Shown: positions 1 through 8,828, counted from the first letter of the stretch. The stretch: 64,000 nucleotides of DNA from Oscillospiraceae bacterium (GCA_017466865.1 JAFTTI010000019.1:1-64000); one strand, 5' to 3'. A program made the numbers and translations. Notes: a model not told the origin generated them from the letters alone.

Positions 1-49
1 GCCGCTGAAATCCCTTGTAATCAGGTTTTAGGCGCATATGTCGTAAGGT

Positions 50-604
50 TTGAAAGGTAATTTTTTCCTCAAAAAACATATCCTTTTGCCATTGGGTGGT
101 CCTGATGGAGAACTCGGTGCATCGCTCCGTTATCTCAATCAGAGATACTCTGCACCCTGGAACGAAATCAAAGGCGTTCTCACAGACATCGGAACAGAAG
201 AACTCGCACACATGGAGATGATCCAGGCTATTCTCTATCAGCTGACAAGAAATCTCTCTATCGACGAAATAAAGAAAAGCGGTTTCGACACTTATTTTGT
301 TGACCACACAGCAGGAATATATCCCGTTGCCGCATCGGGAACACCCTTTACAGCATCTTATTTCCAGTCGAAAGGCGACATTGTTACAGACCTTAACGAA
401 GATCTTGCCGCTGAACAGAAGGCAAGAACGACTTATGACAACATCCTTCGCCTTATCGACGACCCCGACGTAAGAGACCCGATTAAATACCTCCGCGAAA
501 GAGAACTCGTTCACTACCAGAGATTCGGCGAGGCTCTTCGTCTTGCGACGGATAATCTCGACTCAAAGAATTTCTATGCGTTTAATCCGAGTTTTGATAA
601 GTAG
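50..604 (+). CDS. cotJC: CotJC-like spore coat protein (manganese catalase family), atypical N-terminus
   Basis: Ferritin-like manganese-catalase fold protein of the CotJC type, a component of the spore coat. Seen: GGPDGELGAS near residue 16, metal-ligand type motifs GTEELAH (48-54), AEQKA (121-125) and RERELVH (149-155), 184 aa. Known family members begin with a conserved stretch of about 25 residues before GGPDGEL; here that stretch is unlike the family. The only upstream start in frame is TTG at 50, because an in-frame stop lies at 44-46. Either the gene is N-terminally rearranged or a frameshift hides the true start outside the window. cotJA/cotJB are not visible. The last 80 nt and the following repeat and terminator recur at about 4.9-5.1 kb. 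Confidence 0.8.
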   Translation: MKGNFFLKKHILLPLGGPDGELGASLRYLNQRYSAPWNEIKGVLTDIGTEELAHMEMIQAILYQLTRNLSIDEIKKSGFDTYFVDHTAGIYPVAASGTPFTASYFQSKGDIVTDLNEDLAAEQKARTTYDNILRLIDDPDVRDPIKYLRERELVHYQRFGEALRLATDNLDSKNFYAFNPSFDK

Positions 605-670
605 GCGGGTAGCACCCGCTGACGATTCGTCACGCAGTTTTTTCGGAAAATAAAAAAGTGGCTCGGAAAT
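605..670 (-). repeat. Dispersed palindromic repeat, copy R1
   Basis: Begins directly after the cotJC stop codon with GCGGGT-AGC-ACCCGC (605-619), then CGATTCGTCACG, an A/T-rich core and GGCTCGG. On the minus strand this is the family order GTTACCGAG, core, ACGAAACGA, palindrome. See the repeat-family finding. Confidence 0.75.
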
Positions 671-693
671 AAAAAATGTGATAAAAAGAAAAT

Positions 694-725
694 CCCCTCT
701 CCACTATGGAGAGGGGTTGTTTTTA
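694..725. terminator. Bidirectional terminator (CCCCTCTCC type)
   Basis: Perfect stem CCCCTCTCC (694-702) / GGAGAGGGG (708-716) followed by TTGTTTTT, with A-rich sequence on the other side. It lies between convergent cotJC and the XRE gene, so it can end both transcripts. Near-identical stems recur at about 5.09, 8.95, 13.98 and 19.06 kb. Confidence 0.85.
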
Positions 726-727
726 TC

Positions 728-1603
728 TCAGTTACTGCTAACTATGAGTTCAGAGCCTATACCTGAGATGCTGATTGTGTTTTCTCCGTTATAATCGGAT
801 ATTTCTTCGCTGACACTTCCGTCTTTCAGGCAATAAATCTTTGATTTTCTCCCCTTATTTACAAGAGTATATTTATTTATATCTTCTACATGAACGAGTG
901 TTTTTGCACCCCACTGGTTCACATCAAGCTGTGTGCAGTTGCCGTCTATTATAATGTCATAATCAGTCTTGCCTGTAAATTCAATACTGCCCTCTGTATC
1001 CTTTATATACACCGATTCTGCATCGCCGTCATATTCAAGACATTTCATCTTTAAGTTTTCAATATAAAGTTCCTTTACAGACGCGTCAATTTCACAATGC
1101 TCTGTAAAATTCACAGGAAGCATAATAATTATATCAAGCGATTCTTTAACTTCAAAACTACTGATTTCCTTTTTATTCTGACAATCTATATCAAGGCGTT
1201 TCTTTTTCTCGTCTATCTTGACTTTATACAGAGAGCTCAGATTTTCGAGCACTTCGGACTGAAGTTTTATATGAACTTTTTCATCGTCACAACCTTTAAT
1301 ACAGATTTTTCTTGCGTTTCCTATGCGTATATCAAAATGCTTTCCGCAATCAATATCATAAACAGTTTCGCTGTATGAAATCTCCTGCTGTGGCTCTGCT
1401 GTATTCATTCTCTCGAGTATGAGTTCATCTAAAGTAACCTTGAAGATTTCAGCAAGTATTATCATATTTTCAACATCGGGCAGACCTCTGTTTGTTTCCC
1501 ATTTGGTAATAGCCTGTCTTGAAACGCCTATTTTCTCCGCAAGCTGTTCCTGCGATAAACCCTGATTTGCTCTGATTTGTTTTAGTCTTTCTCCGAAATT
1601 CAT
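728..1603 (-). CDS. XRE-family transcriptional regulator with C-terminal beta-rich domain
   Basis: 291 aa. Residues 3-62 form a typical Cro/XRE helix-turn-helix (QEQLAEKIGVSRQAITKWE, GLPDVENMIILAEIF). After a linker, residues 80-290 are rich in alternating hydrophobic/polar stretches like the beta-helical DUF4097-type domains; the ligand is unknown. Last gene of a minus-strand cluster behind an ABC ATPase and FtsX-like permease, 1 nt from the permease stop. Such regulators next to MacB-like exporters commonly sense envelope or antimicrobial stress and control their own operon; that role is inference here. Confidence 0.8.
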   Translation of the reverse strand: MNFGERLKQIRANQGLSQEQLAEKIGVSRQAITKWETNRGLPDVENMIILAEIFKVTLDELILERMNTAEPQQEISYSETVYDIDCGKHFDIRIGNARKICIKGCDDEKVHIKLQSEVLENLSSLYKVKIDEKKKRLDIDCQNKKEISSFEVKESLDIIIMLPVNFTEHCEIDASVKELYIENLKMKCLEYDGDAESVYIKDTEGSIEFTGKTDYDIIIDGNCTQLDVNQWGAKTLVHVEDINKYTLVNKGRKSKIYCLKDGSVSEEISDYNGENTISISGIGSELIVSSN

Positions 1604-1604
1604 A

Positions 1605-3929
1605 TTAACCTTCCTTTATTAAAGCGTATGCCGATATTTTCTTTATGGGTTTTGTGAGTAAAATGCTGATTATCAGATTTGCCGTTATCTGCACAAAAGC
1701 AAAAATCATAAGAAAAACAAACGATACCTCCATATTGTTTTTCATAGCACCTATTGTCTCAAAAATAAACTGATTTATCTTCGGAACATAAATCATTCCA
1801 AGAGCAGATGACAACAATACCGCTATAACCGATGACGGCAGGAAACTGCCTATTGTCTGTATCATAAGTTGTCTGTTTGAATAACCGATTGCCTTATAAA
1901 TTCCGAGTTCCTGCTTTCTCTTTACAAGAAGTGTCTTTATCACAATATAAAGCACAAAAAGTACAATGAGTATCGTCAGTATGAATATTACAACCACAAT
2001 AACCGAGGTAATTCCCGAATACATTTCCTGCGTTGTTTCGGTCATCTTCTGATAATTCATTATGCTTATGATTTTATCGCTGTAAGTTTCTTCAATTTCT
2101 TTGAATATCTTCTCTGTATCGGCGGGATTATCAAGATACACATATAAAGCAGGGACAAGTTTTTCAGAACAGAGCATCTCATATCCCTCTAACGAAAATT
2201 CACAAACATTTCCCTGATAATTTACGCTCTGAACAAAACCTGTCACTTCATAAAAATGTGAAATATCGCCGTTGTGCATTTCTATTCTGTCGCCGATATC
2301 ATATTTTCCTTCAAATGCACTTCCGAGAGCGATTTCGTTCTTTTCATCGGGATTTTCACCAAGATAGCATAAATCGTTTGACACACGGCTAAAATCCTCG
2401 CAGGCAAAAACAGTAACGGGCATATCATCCGTATTTACCGTTCCGACCGCATATTTCAATACAGATTTTATTTCCGTATTGCTTTTGAGTTCATCTGAAA
2501 TGAAATCTTCTTGCTCCATATCGGGAGATATTATTATCTGTGGCATTTCTTCGGATAATGTGGATATAAAATTATCAGGCTCAATAATAACATTATAGAA
2601 CATTGTTCCTGCAAATGCAACGAGTATCGTAAGGACAAACGACACGCCGAATAATAAAACATTCTGCTTTCCGTTTGAAAAGGTTTGTTTCATAACAAGA
2701 AGAAATTTTGTTCTGCCATTTGTTTCATCAAGCGGAAAATAGTTTTTCTTGACGGATTTTCCCTCGCCGTTGCCTCTGATTGCGTTTATGGGCTGTAATT
2801 TTCTGATGCGCTTTGCAGATGTATATGTGAAGAGCGAAACTATAACCGCAAGAATTATCATAACACAGATAAGTCCCTTTATATCAAATGATAACGCAAA
2901 AGAAAAACCTGCCTGTAAAGTCAGTATTTCTGCCAAAACGGGCAGAACGGAATAAGAAAGAACCACTCCCGATAAGGAAGCGAAAACTGTAACCATAAGA
3001 TATGGAAGCACCACGCCTGCTATTATCATATTTCCTGTGTATCCGAGCGCTTTAAGAACTCCCATATTGACCATATCTTCTTCAATTGAATTGCTTATTC
3101 TGAATTTACATAAAAATACGCTTACAAGCAAAATTATCATCGCAAATGCCGAAAGAACAAGAATAATCAGATTACAGACCATTGTTCTTGTGTCCTTTGT
3201 AGAAACCCTGTCACAACTCGTAAGCATTGTGATGCCTTTTTTCTCTGTCAGGTCGCTGATTTCATTCTGAAGAGTATTGATATCTCCGTTTGTAATAACA
3301 GAATATTCCATAACTGTCTGTTCTTTATATTCTTCGGCAAATTTTTCATAGACTTTTTCAGGAAGATATGCACCCATAAGTCCTTTTCCGTAGTTGCCGT
3401 ATTGCATTTCTTCTGCAACGCCCGAAACTTTAAAACTATGCTTTGTATCACCGATTTCATAAACTATCTCGTCATCAATACCGAATTCGCCGAAAGCTGA
3501 TACATACAAAGGAAGATAAATTGAGTTATCTGTCATTTCAGCCTTTTCTTCCTTTATATCAAGTTTATTCATATTACGGAATTCGTCCTTGTTATAGAAC
3601 AAGGTGTTCATTGAAAAGTCGGTATCTCTGAAATCCTTGACTACCGCTTCTGCAAATACCGCTTCCCTGCATTCTATATCAACCACATCATCAAGCGCTC
3701 TGATGTCTTCTTTCAGTGTATCGTCATTCTGTATCTTTAAAATGGTGAAATTAAAAGAAGCGGTATTCAGTCTGTTGAATTTATCATCATATGCCTTATC
3801 GACCTGAAAAAGCAATACAAAAGCGAGATTTAACATAATTGCTGTAATCAGGACAACTATGCCGAAAGATATATAAGAGCCTTTATCCTTTTTAAGATTA
3901 TATATCAGCTGGGATTTTATCTTTCTCAT
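1605..3929 (-). CDS. ABC transporter permease, FtsX/MacB-like (two FtsX domains)
   Basis: About 774 aa integral membrane protein: N-terminal helix (17-45), a large extracytoplasmic domain, three helices near 255-370, another helix near 425-450, a second extracytoplasmic domain and three C-terminal helices (about 655-770). This duplicated FtsX layout is typical of exporters for peptides or lipids acting with a MacB-type ATPase. I chose ATG at 3929, preceded by GGGGTGG, over an in-frame GTG at 3938 that would overlap the ATPase stop. Cotranscribed with the ATPase (2-nt gap) and the XRE gene. Substrate unknown. Confidence 0.85.
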   Translation of the reverse strand: MRKIKSQLIYNLKKDKGSYISFGIVVLITAIMLNLAFVLLFQVDKAYDDKFNRLNTASFNFTILKIQNDDTLKEDIRALDDVVDIECREAVFAEAVVKDFRDTDFSMNTLFYNKDEFRNMNKLDIKEEKAEMTDNSIYLPLYVSAFGEFGIDDEIVYEIGDTKHSFKVSGVAEEMQYGNYGKGLMGAYLPEKVYEKFAEEYKEQTVMEYSVITNGDINTLQNEISDLTEKKGITMLTSCDRVSTKDTRTMVCNLIILVLSAFAMIILLVSVFLCKFRISNSIEEDMVNMGVLKALGYTGNMIIAGVVLPYLMVTVFASLSGVVLSYSVLPVLAEILTLQAGFSFALSFDIKGLICVMIILAVIVSLFTYTSAKRIRKLQPINAIRGNGEGKSVKKNYFPLDETNGRTKFLLVMKQTFSNGKQNVLLFGVSFVLTILVAFAGTMFYNVIIEPDNFISTLSEEMPQIIISPDMEQEDFISDELKSNTEIKSVLKYAVGTVNTDDMPVTVFACEDFSRVSNDLCYLGENPDEKNEIALGSAFEGKYDIGDRIEMHNGDISHFYEVTGFVQSVNYQGNVCEFSLEGYEMLCSEKLVPALYVYLDNPADTEKIFKEIEETYSDKIISIMNYQKMTETTQEMYSGITSVIVVVIFILTILIVLFVLYIVIKTLLVKRKQELGIYKAIGYSNRQLMIQTIGSFLPSSVIAVLLSSALGMIYVPKINQFIFETIGAMKNNMEVSFVFLMIFAFVQITANLIISILLTKPIKKISAYALIKEG

Positions 3930-3931
3930 AA

Positions 3932-4690
3932 TTACCACCCCATTTCTGTCAGAAATCTGTCGAGTTTTCTTTCGCGTTCATTATCCGTTTCGCTGTAATT
4001 GCCGAGGTCGCAATCTCCGAAAATCTGACCGTCTCTTATATAAAGTACTCTGTTTCCGCGAAGGGCGGTTTTCTTATCGTGGGTTACCATAATAATGCTC
4101 TGTCCTTCTCTGTGAAGTTTTGTGAAAACATTGAGAACCGCTTCTGAGTTGTTTGAATTCAAAGCTCCCGTCGGCTCATCCGCAAACACAACTGAAGGTT
4201 TGTTGATTACTGCCCTTACTATGCCTGCCCTTTGTGCCTCACCGCCAGAAACCTGAGTTGAAAATTTCTTCTGTGTGATTTCGGGGATATTTACAAGAGA
4301 GAATAATTCCTTCGCTCTTTTTATTACATCTTTTTTATTGTCGTTGCATAACGCTCCTGCTGTAAGGACATTATCCATAAGGCTCATTTTTTCAAGAAGA
4401 TATATCTGCTGAAAAACAAAGCCGCAGTTTTTTCTTCTGAATACAGCGAGTTCGTCATCGTTGTATTCTGTAATCTCCTTATCGGAAAAAACTATGCTTC
4501 CGCTTGTTGGTCTGTCCATCCCCGATAATGAATACATCAGAGTTGATTTGCCTGCGCCCGAAGCACCCATAATGATTGTGAAATCTCCTTTATAAATATC
4601 AAGGGTAAGATTTTCGAAAATAGTCTGACTTGTTTCGCCTGTGTAAAATTCCTTTTTAAGACTTTTTGCTGAAATTAAAACATCTTTCAT
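3932..4690 (-). CDS. ABC transporter ATP-binding protein, MacB/LolD-like
   Basis: 252 aa ATPase partner of the adjacent permease. Seen: Walker A GASGAGKST, Q-loop region FVFQQIYLLEKMSL, signature VSGGEAQRAGI, Walker B VVFADEPTGAL and switch VTHD. The open frame extends to 4762, but ATG 4690 is preceded by CGGAGG at proper spacing, so the extra 24 residues are probably untranslated. First gene of the ATPase-permease-XRE operon; a TATACT -10-like element lies about 40 nt upstream. Confidence 0.9.
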   Translation of the reverse strand: MKDVLISAKSLKKEFYTGETSQTIFENLTLDIYKGDFTIIMGASGAGKSTLMYSLSGMDRPTSGSIVFSDKEITEYNDDELAVFRRKNCGFVFQQIYLLEKMSLMDNVLTAGALCNDNKKDVIKRAKELFSLVNIPEITQKKFSTQVSGGEAQRAGIVRAVINKPSVVFADEPTGALNSNNSEAVLNVFTKLHREGQSIIMVTHDKKTALRGNRVLYIRDGQIFGDCDLGNYSETDNERERKLDRFLTEMGW

Positions 4691-4910
4691 AATGTAACCT
4701 CCGGATGTGATTGATTTTATGATTTCAGTATAGTTACATTTAAAGATAGCAACCACCAACATCCGTTTACATATGAAAAAAAGGATGCTACTTATCGTAG
4801 CATCCCTCTGAAACCGCCTGATTTCGTATAAAATATGGCAGATTTATTTTTGGATTTCATTCCAAAAACTATTGATTTTTATATTTTTTTTTGGATATAA
4901 TATTATCAAG

Positions 4911-4999
4911 TTCGTAAATTCGGCGAAGCTCTTCGTCTTGCGACGGATAATCTCGACTCAAAGAATTTCTATGCGTTTAATCCGAGTTTTGATAAGTAG
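4911..4999 (+). pseudogene. Duplicate of the cotJC 3' end
   Basis: Encodes in frame FGEALRLATDNLDSK followed by NFYAFNPSFDK and a TAG stop, the same last 26 residues as the cotJC-like gene, with a single synonymous difference seen. There is no start or upstream cotJC sequence. The copy continues through the palindromic repeat and terminator (to about 5118), so about 200 bp is duplicated on both sides of the XRE/ABC module. Confidence 0.85.
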
Positions 5000-5066
5000 G
5001 CGGGGAGCCCCCGCGGGCGATTCGTCACGAAGTTTTTTCGGGAAATAAAAAAGTGGCTCGGAAATA
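5000..5066 (-). repeat. Dispersed palindromic repeat, copy R2
   Basis: GCGGGG-AGC-CCCCGC (5000-5014) immediately follows the stop of the duplicated cotJC tail, then ATTCGTCACGAAG, a T/A core and GGCTCGG. It differs from R1 by compensating changes in the stem. Confidence 0.75.
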
Positions 5067-5087
5067 AAAATGTGATAAAAGAAAATG

Positions 5088-5120
5088 CCCCTCTCCACAT
5101 CGGAGAGGGGTTATTTTTTT
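5088..5120. terminator. Terminator (CCCCTCTCC type)
   Basis: CCCCTCTCC (5088-5096) / GGAGAGGGG (5102-5110) followed by TTATTTTTTT. It is the duplicated copy of the terminator at 694-725 and insulates the downstream response-regulator gene. Confidence 0.85.
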
Positions 5121-5195
5121 ACAACAGAAACAAAACTTTAACATTTATATATTATAATAGTTCTGGATAGACAGATTTTTTTACGGAGGTAAACT

Positions 5196-5867
5196 ATGTT
5201 CAGGATACTTGTTGTTGATGATGACCGTGAAATAAACAGAACGGTCTGTGCTTTTTTAAATCAGAACGGATATGAGGCAACGGGCTGTCTTTCGGCTGAC
5301 GAGGCTTATGACGCTATGTATGAAAATGTGTTTGACCTTATCGTTTCGGATATAATGATGCCCGATATCGACGGCTTTGAGTTCGCAAAAGAAGTAAGGT
5401 CCATAAATACCGAAATCCCGATTTTATTTATAACGGCAAGGGATGATTTTGCGTCGAAACAACGAGGTTATCGCGTCGGAATTGACGACTATATGGTAAA
5501 ACCCATTGACCTTGACGAACTTTTCCTGCGTATCGGTGCACTTTTAAGAAGAGCGAAAATCGCTTCGAGCAGAAAGCTCGAAATCGGAAAATTTGTTATG
5601 GATGCCGATGAACACACCGCCTATCTTGACGGCGAGGAAATCTCTCTTACTATGAGGGAATTTTCTATTCTCTATAAGCTTCTTTCTTATCCTAAAAAGA
5701 CCTTTACAAGAACTCAGCTTATGGACGAATTCTGGGATGCCGACACAGAAACCGCACCCAGAGCCGTTGACGTTTATATGACAAAACTTCGCAGTAAATT
5801 ATCTGAATGTAATGATTTTGAGATAGTAACTGTTCACGGACTCGGCTATAAGGCGGTGATAAAATGA
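5196..5867 (+). CDS. OmpR-family response regulator
   Basis: 223 aa. Receiver domain 1-118 with acidic pocket DDD (8-10), phosphoacceptor Asp52 (VSDIMMP) and Lys102 (VKP); winged-helix Trans_reg_C domain about 127-222 ending GLGYKAVIK. Start ATG 5196 follows ACGGAGG. It overlaps the kinase gene by 4 nt (ATGA), so the pair is translationally coupled. The downstream membrane genes suggest an envelope or transport response, but the targets are not visible. A TATAAT -10 candidate sits at 5153-5158. Confidence 0.92.
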   Translation: MFRILVVDDDREINRTVCAFLNQNGYEATGCLSADEAYDAMYENVFDLIVSDIMMPDIDGFEFAKEVRSINTEIPILFITARDDFASKQRGYRVGIDDYMVKPIDLDELFLRIGALLRRAKIASSRKLEIGKFVMDADEHTAYLDGEEISLTMREFSILYKLLSYPKKTFTRTQLMDEFWDADTETAPRAVDVYMTKLRSKLSECNDFEIVTVHGLGYKAVIK

Positions 5868-6952
5868 GTTATAAAAAAGTTCTCCGCGGCTTTATGAACT
5901 GGTTTGTTTTCTTTCTTTTAGCGGCTTTTGTAGTAACCTGCTGTATGCTGCTTTTTGTGAATATAATTGCAGATACTCTCGGTATTTCTTTTACAGAAGA
6001 AAACATATCCGCCGCCGCAAAACTCACTTTCGGGAATGTTATTCTGATTAGTTTTATTTTTACACTCATTGACACGATAAGAAGAAAACTTATGGTAGAC
6101 CGCCCGACAAAAAGAATAATCTCTGCGGGAGAGAAGATAACAAACGGAGATTTTAATGTGAGAATAGAAAAGTTCAGCGATAACGGCGGATACGAAAGTT
6201 TCAACAGTATTATCGATTGTTTCAACAAAATGGCAGAGGAACTCGGAAGTGTCGAAACGCTCCGAACAGATTTTATTGCTAACGTTTCACACGAACTCAA
6301 AACTCCGCTTTCTGTTATGCAGAACTACGGAACAATGTTACAATCCCCCGATTTATCCGACGAAAAACGCATTGAATACGCTAAGGGAATAACCGATAAT
6401 TCAAGAAGACTTGCGAGTCTTATCACAAACATCCTTAAACTCAACAAACTCGAAAATCAGCAGATTTTCCCCATAGTCAGAAGTTTCGACCTCGGTGAAC
6501 ATCTCTGCGCTTCGCTTTTACAGTTTGAAGAAATATGGGAGAAGAAAAATATCATAATAGAAACCGACATTGAGGATGATGTTATCATTTCTTCTGATGA
6601 AGAATTTTTAGGGCTTGTATGGAACAATCTTTTTTCAAACGCATTCAAGTTTACAGATGAGGGCGGAAAAGTTTCTGTTTCTATGAAAACCGAAAATGAT
6701 TATGCGGTAGTTTCTGTTTCGGATACGGGTTGTGGAATTTCAGCGGAAACGGGAAAACACATCTTCGAAAAGTTCTATCAGGGAGATACCTCTCATTCTA
6801 CTCAGGGAAACGGCTTGGGACTCGCCCTTGTGAAGCGTGTTGTTGATATTGTCGGCGGAGAGATTTCTGTTGAAAGTGAAGTTAAAAAAGGAACAACCTT
6901 TACTGTCAGACTAAAAAGAGGTGCTTTTATTGGAATGGAAAAAACTGATTAG
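5864..6952 (+). CDS. Sensor histidine kinase (HAMP-HisKA-HATPase)
   Basis: 362 aa membrane kinase: TM1 about 11-35, short loop, TM2 about 55-71, HAMP about 75-130, HisKA with His143 (NVSHELKTP), and HATPase with N box (NNLFSNAFKF), DTGCGIS and NGLGLALV. The extracytoplasmic loop is under 20 residues, so it probably senses within the membrane or through a partner protein. Partner of the preceding response regulator. A shortened relic of this gene is found at about 18.96-19.03 kb. Confidence 0.92.
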   Translation: MSYKKVLRGFMNWFVFFLLAAFVVTCCMLLFVNIIADTLGISFTEENISAAAKLTFGNVILISFIFTLIDTIRRKLMVDRPTKRIISAGEKITNGDFNVRIEKFSDNGGYESFNSIIDCFNKMAEELGSVETLRTDFIANVSHELKTPLSVMQNYGTMLQSPDLSDEKRIEYAKGITDNSRRLASLITNILKLNKLENQQIFPIVRSFDLGEHLCASLLQFEEIWEKKNIIIETDIEDDVIISSDEEFLGLVWNNLFSNAFKFTDEGGKVSVSMKTENDYAVVSVSDTGCGISAETGKHIFEKFYQGDTSHSTQGNGLGLALVKRVVDIVGGEISVESEVKKGTTFTVRLKRGAFIGMEKTD

Positions 6953-7829
6953 GATTTTATATCCGCCCTTATGGCTGATAATTATTCTTGTTCCGATATG
7001 CACTGTCGCGCTCATATACACATTTATAGGAAAATACGAAACGCACCCCGTCGCTTATTTTACTTATGTTCTTTCTTTTTATACACTCACGGTTGTCGTT
7101 ATGAGGTGTATAAAAACATTCCCCGATATTTATAGAAAAATCAAGGGCGGAGTTTATAAAAATCCGACGGGAAACCGCCTTATGACAGATATGAAATTCA
7201 GAACGCATATCTCTCTGTATACATCCTTAACAGTCAACATAATCTATGTAATTTTCAATATAGTTTCGGGATTTTTATTTCATACCGCCTGGTTTTTCAT
7301 CTTCGCATTTTACTATATGGTTTTAGCGGTTATGAGATTTATTCTTCTTCGTTTTTCAAAACGCATGGGAATAGGAAAAAATCATTTTATGGAACTAAGG
7401 CGTTCCCGCCTTTGCGGATATATTCTTCTTTCTGTAAACCTCGCGTTGTCGGGTGCAGTACTTATGATACTCTATCAGAACAAGGGCTTTTTCTATAACG
7501 GAATTTTTATTTATGTTATGGCTGCATTTACTTTTTACATAACGACAGTTGCGATAATAAATCTTATAAAATACAAAAAACTCGGAAGCCCCGTTATGTC
7601 TATGACAAAGATAATAAGTTTCGCAGCGGCACTTGTTTCAATGCTATCTCTCGAAACTGCTATGCTTTCGGAATTCGGAAAGGATATGTCAGAAGAAAAC
7701 AAAAGGCTTATGATTATGCTTACAGGTGCTGGGGTAAGCGTTTGCATTATAACGATGGCTATTTACAGCATCATAAAAAATTCGTCAGAAATAAAGAAAA
7801 TAATGGAGAATAAAAACTATGAAGAATGA
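6930..7829 (+). CDS. Polytopic membrane protein of unknown function
   Basis: About 299 aa with roughly eight hydrophobic segments in pairs (for example LWLIIILVPICTVALIYTF and YILLSVNLALSGAVLMILY). I do not recognise the family. The start is uncertain: GTG 6921 or TTG 6930. TTG 6930 has AGAGG 8 nt upstream and is preferred; both overlap the kinase 3' end. Its coupling to the two-component system and to the following 123-aa gene suggests it belongs to the same signalling or regulated module. Confidence 0.6.
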   Translation: MEWKKLIRILYPPLWLIIILVPICTVALIYTFIGKYETHPVAYFTYVLSFYTLTVVVMRCIKTFPDIYRKIKGGVYKNPTGNRLMTDMKFRTHISLYTSLTVNIIYVIFNIVSGFLFHTAWFFIFAFYYMVLAVMRFILLRFSKRMGIGKNHFMELRRSRLCGYILLSVNLALSGAVLMILYQNKGFFYNGIFIYVMAAFTFYITTVAIINLIKYKKLGSPVMSMTKIISFAAALVSMLSLETAMLSEFGKDMSEENKRLMIMLTGAGVSVCIITMAIYSIIKNSSEIKKIMENKNYEE

Positions 7830-8190
7830 CTCTGTTTTTAACTATACCTACTCTGCGAAAGAGCAGGAAGAAATAAAAAAGATAAGAGAAAAATATGTCG
7901 GAAAAAGCGATGAAACAAATATCGAAAAACTCCGCCGACTCGACAAAGCCGTAACGAAAAAAGCGACCGTTCTTTCAATAACGCTGGGCATTATAGGTGC
8001 ACTTGTAATGGGAACGGGAATGTCGATGTGTATGGCTTTTGAGGGACTTTTTATCGCAGGAATAATTATCGGTGTTATCGGTATGGCACTCGTTTGTGTC
8101 AATTACCCCGTATACATTTATGTTCTTAAAAAAGAACGTGAAAAGATAGCGCCCGAAATCATAAAACTTTCAGATGAACTTATGAAATAA
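7819..8190 (+). CDS. Small two-helix membrane protein, paralogue of the 8451-8828 product
   Basis: 123 aa: charged N-terminal helix (KEQEEIKKIREKYV, EKLRRLDKAV), then two membrane segments with IIGALVMGTGMSMCM and IIIGVIGMALVCVNYPVYI, and a charged tail ending KLSDELMK. The same layout and words (MGTGMS, NYPVY/IY, LSE/DKLMK) occur in the divergent gene at 8451-8828. It overlaps the previous gene by 11 nt. Function unknown. Confidence 0.75.
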   Translation: MKNDSVFNYTYSAKEQEEIKKIREKYVGKSDETNIEKLRRLDKAVTKKATVLSITLGIIGALVMGTGMSMCMAFEGLFIAGIIIGVIGMALVCVNYPVYIYVLKKEREKIAPEIIKLSDELMK

Positions 8191-8191
8191 T

Positions 8192-8233
8192 AAATCAGGG
8201 ACATTGATTTTTTAAAACCAATGTCCCTGATTT
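8192..8233. terminator. Bidirectional terminator
   Basis: Long inverted repeat AAATCAGGGACATTG / CCAATGTCCCTGATTT around a short T/A loop, with A-runs and T-runs at the ends, between convergent genes. Confidence 0.8.
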
Positions 8234-8265
8234 CTGCGTTTTACCATGTATTAAGAAAAGAGGAT

Positions 8266-8448
8266 TTACTGTTTGAGTCGTTTCTTTGCGTCTTCAACAC
8301 TTTCGCTGTCTTTTGTTAAAAATTCATCGACGAATTTGTCTTCTATCTTTGTGTATCCCGAAACAACTGCATTTTCGATTTTCTTGTATCCGCCGACAAA
8401 AGCTTTCTCGATTTTTTCGTTTGCCTTTACAAGTTTTGATTTTGCCAT
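8266..8448 (-). CDS. Small charged protein (60 aa) of the NEKIEKAFVGGYKKIE type
   Basis: 60 aa, all soluble and helical, with internal repeats of the form (G/S)GYxKIE(D/N): VGGYKKIENAVV, VSGYTKIEDKFV. It lies 2 nt from the gene for the two-helix membrane protein on the same strand, so they are probably an operon. I recall similar short proteins next to that membrane family in other Clostridia; this is memory, not a search. Function unknown. Confidence 0.75.
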   Translation of the reverse strand: MAKSKLVKANEKIEKAFVGGYKKIENAVVSGYTKIEDKFVDEFLTKDSESVEDAKKRLKQ

Positions 8449-8450
8449 AA

Positions 8451-8828
8451 TTATTCTTCCCCCTTCATAAGCTTTTCGCTGAGAGAAAGAATTCTGTCAG
8501 CATATTTTTCCTTTCTTGATGAAAGAATGCTTTTATAGATAGGATAGTTTATTATCGCCATAAACATTCCGATAATGCCGATTACAATACCCAGAGGCAT
8601 TGTGTTTGAAATGCCAAGTTGCTGACCGATGTCTGTCATTACAAGGCTCATTCCTGTGCCCATAATTATTGCGCCTATGCTTCCGAATGTATATCCGAAA
8701 ACATTTGCGGGACGTTTTACCTCTGCGTCAAGTTCACGAAGAAGCGAAAGGTCTTTTTCTGTGCTGTCCTTCTCCATATACTGTGTTCTGATTTTCTGTA
8801 CCATAAATTCTGTGTCGTTTCTGTTCAT
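8451..8828 (-). CDS. Small two-helix membrane protein, paralogue of the 7819-8190 product
   Basis: 125 aa; soluble helix (VQKIRTQYMEKD, LRELDAEVKRPANVF), membrane segments IGAIIMGTGMSLVM and GIVIGIIGMFMAIINYPIY, charged tail ILSLSEKLMKGEE. Clear paralogue of the protein encoded at 7819-8190 although in opposite orientation, so the pair probably arose by local duplication and inversion. Start ATG 8828 lies after GGAGGC. Confidence 0.75.
   Translation of the reverse strand: MNRNDTEFMVQKIRTQYMEKDSTEKDLSLLRELDAEVKRPANVFGYTFGSIGAIIMGTGMSLVMTDIGQQLGISNTMPLGIVIGIIGMFMAIINYPIYKSILSSRKEKYADRILSLSEKLMKGEE

Noticed and set aside
4691-4762. 24-residue N-terminal extension of the ABC ATPase
   Set aside because: ATG 4690 has a strong CGGAGG site and the extension has no ribosome site and covers promoter-like sequence.
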